9,801 bases of DNA from Bacteroidota bacterium (lineage in GTDB: Bacteria > Bacteroidota > Bacteroidia > Flavobacteriales > Flavobacteriaceae), in assembly GCA_024280815.1 (NCBI GenBank), contig JAJRPL010000280.1:1-9801 (forward strand), in the 5' to 3' direction. Position 1 is the first letter of the stretch, and each line of letters starts with the position of its first letter. The notes under the pieces are model-generated. The model had not been told where the DNA came from. It made no database searches and saw only the letters and a program-made list of their open reading frames with translations. The position numbers and the translations under genes are program-made. Of this stretch, positions 6,722-9,801 are shown piece by piece.

Positions 6722-7399
6722 CTACTTATCAGAAGGAGGCGTAATCATAATATGAGCACCGGCCGTACCAGGAAACATTAACCAAGGATGACCTGGTGCA
6801 TTTGGTTTCAAACTCAAACCTGTACTTTTTTGAGTAGCAAATGGGATGTACACCACATAACGATAATTTGCATTTACAATTTTATTGTTTTCAATATCAA
6901 ACCAACCTTTATTGCCTTGTAAAATGTGTAATGTTGCAGATTTTTCAGGCATTTTAACCTTTCCACTTTTTACACTGGCTTCTCTTGCTTCTTTAAGTGC
7001 TTGACCCGATTTACCTGCTGCTTTTAAAGTTCTACCCTCAGCCATAAAAGGCTCTAAATCTTTATGATAACTCACGGCTTTAAATCCGTCTTTATTCTGA
7101 TTATCTGCTATGCAAATCATTTCATTTGTACCTTCACGTAAGGTGATAAACTTTCCATCATTATCATATCCATATACTTTTGCTCCTGCTCTTGTTTCTT
7201 CTGGAGCCGATAATACAGCAGCTGCTATTTGCTGTTCTTTGGTCAGATCTTGAACTGGCACTTCTATTTCGGTTGTAGCAACACTTGTAGTATCCTTTGT
7301 TACGGATTCATTTGTTTTGTCTTCAGTTTTTGGTTTATCACAACTCAACAATAATGTTGCTGTAAAAAAGCCAAGTAAAATGTAGTTAGAAATTTTCAT
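6722..7399 (-). CDS. Conserved lipoprotein of unknown function
   Basis: The 225-residue protein begins with a lipoprotein signal peptide: MKISNY, a hydrophobic core, and lipobox LLLSC with Cys20 as the lipidated residue. An acidic, Thr/Lys-rich linker (about 21-50) follows, then a compact domain (about 55-225). Noteworthy features are GYDNDGKFITLREGTNEM with CIADN, a central Lys/Ala-rich helical stretch, a YRYVVYIPFAT segment, and a C-terminal PGHPWLMFPGTAGAHIMI motif. The pattern of conserved-looking Gly, Pro, His and Trp at the C-terminus suggests a defined folded domain, but I cannot assign a family or an activity. It is transcribed divergently from the dipeptidase gene with 80 bases between starts, so the two could share a control region. 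It should be anchored in the inner or outer membrane. Confidence 0.8.
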   Translation of the reverse strand: MKISNYILLGFFTATLLLSCDKPKTEDKTNESVTKDTTSVATTEIEVPVQDLTKEQQIAAAVLSAPEETRAGAKVYGYDNDGKFITLREGTNEMICIADNQNKDGFKAVSYHKDLEPFMAEGRTLKAAGKSGQALKEAREASVKSGKVKMPEKSATLHILQGNKGWFDIENNKIVNANYRYVVYIPFATQKSTGLSLKPNAPGHPWLMFPGTAGAHIMITPPSDK

Positions 7400-7421
7400 G
7401 ATATTTATATTTTAGTTAAGG

Positions 7422-7429
7422 TAAATATA
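7422..7429 (-). promoter_or_regulatory. Candidate -7 box for the conserved lipoprotein gene
   Basis: On the minus strand this reads TATATTTA, one mismatch from TAnnTTTG, 22 bases upstream of the lipoprotein ATG in the divergent spacer. In this AT-rich DNA such a match has limited weight, and I see no clear TTG -33 element. Confidence 0.25.
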
Positions 7430-7450
7430 AAAAAATAATACATACTTTTA

Positions 7451-7458
7451 TAACTTGG
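7451..7458 (+). promoter_or_regulatory. Candidate -7 box for the dipeptidase gene
   Basis: TAACTTGG is one mismatch from the Bacteroidota TAnnTTTG -7 consensus and lies 21 bases before the dipeptidase ATG. It is the best candidate in the 80-base divergent spacer for that direction. No convincing -33 TTG was found. Confidence 0.25.
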
Positions 7459-7479
7459 CAGTAATCAAACTTAATTTTT

Positions 7480-8838
7480 ATGAAAAACATTATTATTTTA
7501 TCTTTATTATTTATCCTTAACTCATGTAATAACATCAAAAAAAATAACAATCCTGAGAGATCAGAAATAAAATCAGATTCCCTTAAAACAATGACAGATA
7601 CTATAAAAACTGAAATTTTAGACACACTTAGCTTGGCCAAACTCATACACAAACGTGTAATCACCTTAGACACACATGCCGATATTAATGTCAAAAATTT
7701 TACAGCTAAAAAAAATTATACGCAACGTATAGAAAGCCAAGTTAATTTACCTAAAATGATAGAAGGTGGCTTAGATGTGGCCTGGTTTATTGTCTATACA
7801 AAGCAAGGAAGTCTTACAGAGAAGGGTTATAAAATTGCTTATGACAACGCCATGGCAAAATTCAATGCAATACATAGATTGGTTGAAGAATATGCTCCAG
7901 ATGACATAGAGCTGGCTTTGACTTCTGATGACGTAAGAAGAATTAATGCTACAGGTAAAAAAGTAGCAATGATTGGTGTTGAAAACGGCTATGCAATCGG
8001 GACAGATATTAGCAATGTCAAAAAGTTTTATGAATTGGGAGCTAGATATATGTCACTATCTCATAATGAGCACAGCCAGTTATGTGATTCGCATACTGGT
8101 GAAAAACGAAATGTTTGGTTGCATAACGGATTGAGTGAGCTAGGCAAGCAAGTGATTGTAGAAATGAATAAATACGGAATGATGATTGACTTATCTCATC
8201 CGTCAATTGAAGCGAACAAACAAGCCATCCAATTATCAAAAGCACCCGTAATTGCTTCACATTCTTCCGCTAGAGCTTTATGCAATCATAGTCGTAATTT
8301 AAATGATGATGTATTAAAATTGATTAAAGAAAAAAACGGAGTGGTTCAGGCAGTTGCTTTTAAAGGCTATCTTAATAAAGACAAACGCAACAGAAGAGTC
8401 TATTTTGAAAAGAATTTACAAAAACAAGCTTTAAAATCTTTAGGTTTTACTTGGTTAGAACGTGATTCGATAAAAAAACTAGACAAAAACGATAAAGCAC
8501 AATACAATTCCAATCTTTATAAAGCCAAGGCTATTGCTAAGAAAAAATTAGTGAATGCTAAAAATGTCCCTGAAGATGTTAATATAGCTGACTTTGTCAA
8601 TCATATTGATTATTTAGTGAATCTTATAGGTATTGACCATGTAGGAATATCTTCTGATTTTGATGGTGGTGGTGGTATTGATGGTTGGTCAGATGCCTCT
8701 GAAACATTTAATGTAACTCTTGAATTAGTGAAGCGTGGTTATACTGAAAATCAAATAGCTAAACTGTGGAGTGGTAATTTATTACGTGTTTTAGACGAGG
8801 TGCAAAAGGTTGCTAAAGAAATACAAACTAAAAATTAA
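7480..8838 (+). CDS. Membrane dipeptidase (peptidase family M19) lipoprotein
   Basis: M19 enzymes are zinc dipeptidases related to renal dipeptidase, often active on dipeptides with a C-terminal D-amino acid. The 452-residue protein starts with a lipoprotein signal (lipobox ILNSC, Cys16) and a Lys/Asn-rich linker, so it is anchored and faces the periplasm or the cell surface. The metal and active-site residues are visible in order: H66 and D68 in LDTHAD, E168 in GVENG, H240 in IDLSHPS, H261 and R265 in ASHSSAR, and D393 in GISSDFDGG. The TLELVKRGYTENQIAKLWSGNLLRV C-terminal helix region is also typical. Residues about 298-368 are a long Lys-rich insertion between the metal-binding strands, larger than in the mammalian enzyme. 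Its stop lies 14 bases from the stop of the convergent thioesterase gene. Likely roles are recycling of peptidoglycan or other peptides; the exact substrate is unknown. Confidence 0.93.
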   Translation: MKNIIILSLLFILNSCNNIKKNNNPERSEIKSDSLKTMTDTIKTEILDTLSLAKLIHKRVITLDTHADINVKNFTAKKNYTQRIESQVNLPKMIEGGLDVAWFIVYTKQGSLTEKGYKIAYDNAMAKFNAIHRLVEEYAPDDIELALTSDDVRRINATGKKVAMIGVENGYAIGTDISNVKKFYELGARYMSLSHNEHSQLCDSHTGEKRNVWLHNGLSELGKQVIVEMNKYGMMIDLSHPSIEANKQAIQLSKAPVIASHSSARALCNHSRNLNDDVLKLIKEKNGVVQAVAFKGYLNKDKRNRRVYFEKNLQKQALKSLGFTWLERDSIKKLDKNDKAQYNSNLYKAKAIAKKKLVNAKNVPEDVNIADFVNHIDYLVNLIGIDHVGISSDFDGGGGIDGWSDASETFNVTLELVKRGYTENQIAKLWSGNLLRVLDEVQKVAKEIQTKN

Positions 8839-8852
8839 ATAGTAAGACCAAC

Positions 8853-9263
8853 TCAGGTTAAAAAAATAGATAATACATCTTTATCAATACGCTTTGGCTT
8901 AAATGATTGAGCATCTAACAAACACCAAGTAGTCTTGCATTTAACTAATAGTTTGTCTTCACAATAAATATGTACTATACGAGTAGACTTCACACCAGCT
9001 GCATCATCTATCCAAGTAACAACTGTTACCGTATCGTTAGCATAAGCTTGATTTAAATAATCAATTTCATGTCGCAATACAAACCAAACCACATTTTTTT
9101 GAAGCTCTTTTGAGGCTATGGCTTCCCAATGCATACCAGAAACATCTTGAACCCATTGCAAATACACTATGTTGTTTACATGATGAAGTACATCAATATC
9201 TTGTAAAGTCACTTTAAAAGAATGCTGAAAAGAAACTTTATTTTCTGGAATTTTAGATTTCAT
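8853..9263 (-). CDS. Acyl-CoA thioesterase, YbgC/4HBT hot-dog family
   Basis: The 136-residue length and pattern fit a single hot-dog-fold 4-hydroxybenzoyl-CoA thioesterase-like enzyme, which hydrolyses an acyl-CoA to the free acid in the cytoplasm. The diagnostic N-terminal motif is DIDVLHHVNNIVYLQWVQD (22-40), with the catalytic-type Asp at 22/24 and HHVNN before the long central helix. A later RHEIDYLNQAYANDTVTVVTWI stretch gives the substrate-side beta strands. The substrate cannot be told from sequence. The start ATG at 9263-9261 lies 9 bases after the stop of the upstream membrane-protein gene, so the two are probably one transcript. It converges with the dipeptidase gene, and I see no strong terminator in the 14-base gap. 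Confidence 0.9.
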   Translation of the reverse strand: MKSKIPENKVSFQHSFKVTLQDIDVLHHVNNIVYLQWVQDVSGMHWEAIASKELQKNVVWFVLRHEIDYLNQAYANDTVTVVTWIDDAAGVKSTRIVHIYCEDKLLVKCKTTWCLLDAQSFKPKRIDKDVLSIFLT

Positions 9264-9272
9264 TTATTCAAT

Positions 9273-9800
9273 TTATTTTATCAGATGGCGAATTAGCAAA
9301 CCAATACCAATACAAATGGTAAAGCTCATTAGCGTACCTATCAATACATATTCAGTTTGTTTTCTTGCTCCTTTAGTATCACTGAATCTTAAAATGGACT
9401 TCGCTCCTATTAAAAAGCCTATAGCAGAAAAATTATTGATCAATATAAAGGTCAATACTAAAATACGCTCAAAAATACCGATATATCTTCCTGCTTTTTT
9501 TAAACTGTTTTGCTCTCCTTCTTCTGTAATTTCTTGCTGCCAACGTTCTGTGGCTCTACCAATGATAAATCCTACAGGAAAGATAACTACTAAATAGCCT
9601 ATTAAAATAGCCAATTGCTTCGTTGATGAAAAGAAAGTTTCAATGGCGGGTAACACCATAGAAAACCCATGAACTAGATATAACCAAGCTAAAATGAGGA
9701 TAATTAAATGTAAAATCTGATCAATAATAAAGTATTTCAAATTATCTTTTTCTTTGTATAGCTTCCATAGATCAATTAAAAAATGTGTGACTACAATGGC
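9273..9800 (-). CDS. DUF3307 family integral membrane protein, 5' end beyond window
   Basis: The reading frame is open from the stop codon at 9275-9273 to the right window edge, so the N-terminus is missing; 175 residues are visible. The first visible residues, THFLIDLWKLYKEKD followed by FIIDQILHL, match the conserved core of DUF3307 membrane proteins, and for that reason I reject a start at the TTG at 9740. About five hydrophobic segments follow (roughly visible residues 29-43, 63-82, 108-126 and 149-172, with a shorter one around 44-55). They are broken by a charged loop with ERWQQEITEEGEQ. The function of the family is not established. In other genomes it is often next to a SatD-like regulator, which here would lie outside the window. 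The gene is followed after 9 bases by the thioesterase gene. Confidence 0.85.
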   Translation of the reverse strand, partial: AIVVTHFLIDLWKLYKEKDNLKYFIIDQILHLIILILAWLYLVHGFSMVLPAIETFFSSTKQLAILIGYLVVIFPVGFIIGRATERWQQEITEEGEQNSLKKAGRYIGIFERILVLTFILINNFSAIGFLIGAKSILRFSDTKGARKQTEYVLIGTLMSFTICIGIGLLIRHLIK

Positions 9801-9801
9801 T

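Noticed and set aside
7416..7694. Minus-strand open frame over the start of the dipeptidase gene
   Set aside because: It overlaps the dipeptidase signal peptide and linker antisense, and its hydrophobic look comes from the AT-rich complement of Lys/Asn codons.
9738..9740. TTG as the start of the DUF3307 protein
   Set aside because: The frame is open upstream to the window edge, and the upstream residues (THFLIDLWKLY) belong to the conserved family core.
1..9801. Search for CRISPR arrays, tRNA genes, insertion sequences and toxin or defence modules
   Set aside because: No regular repeats, cloverleaf sequence, complete transposase or recognised defence domain was seen on either strand.

Overview
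The window looks like a chromosomal segment from a marine or aquatic Flavobacteriaceae-type member of the Bacteroidota. The DNA is AT-rich. The lipoproteins have short Bacteroidota-style signal peptides. There is a TonB-associated CarboxypepD_reg-like protein, the promoters resemble the TAnnTTTG -7 box rather than sigma-70 boxes, and Shine-Dalgarno sequences are weak or absent. Species cannot be named from the sequence alone.

Layout, left to right. (1) The N-terminal 203 residues of a DEAD-box RNA helicase on the minus strand, running off the left edge. (2) A gene-poor stretch at about 610-1001 with a locally GC-rich patch, followed by a small minus-strand lipoprotein gene whose signal peptide is cut off from its mature part by one in-frame TAA. 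(3) An exported CarboxypepD_reg-type protein. (4) A minus-strand amino-acid biosynthesis operon, leuC-leuD-cimA/leuA, ending in a strong AT-rich hairpin. (5) A conserved lipoprotein of unknown function, divergent from (6) a plus-strand M19 membrane-dipeptidase lipoprotein. (7) A convergent minus-strand pair: a hot-dog acyl-CoA thioesterase and, upstream of it, a DUF3307 membrane protein running off the right edge.

How the genes fit together. LeuC and LeuD form the isopropylmalate/citramalate isomerase. The third gene is of the Re-type citramalate/isopropylmalate synthase family. By my alignment from memory with the characterised Leptospira enzyme, its pyruvate-pocket residues are those of citramalate synthase, so the operon probably supplies isoleucine precursors from pyruvate and acetyl-CoA, with or without leucine precursors. 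No leuB follows. The two lipoproteins and the CarboxypepD_reg protein belong to the cell envelope.

I found no CRISPR array, tRNA, rRNA, intact insertion sequence, phage gene or recognisable defence system. The more unusual points are the nonsense-interrupted lipoprotein, the citramalate-type signature of the synthase, and several palindromes around the leu operon. I do not see a convincing new multi-gene system here.
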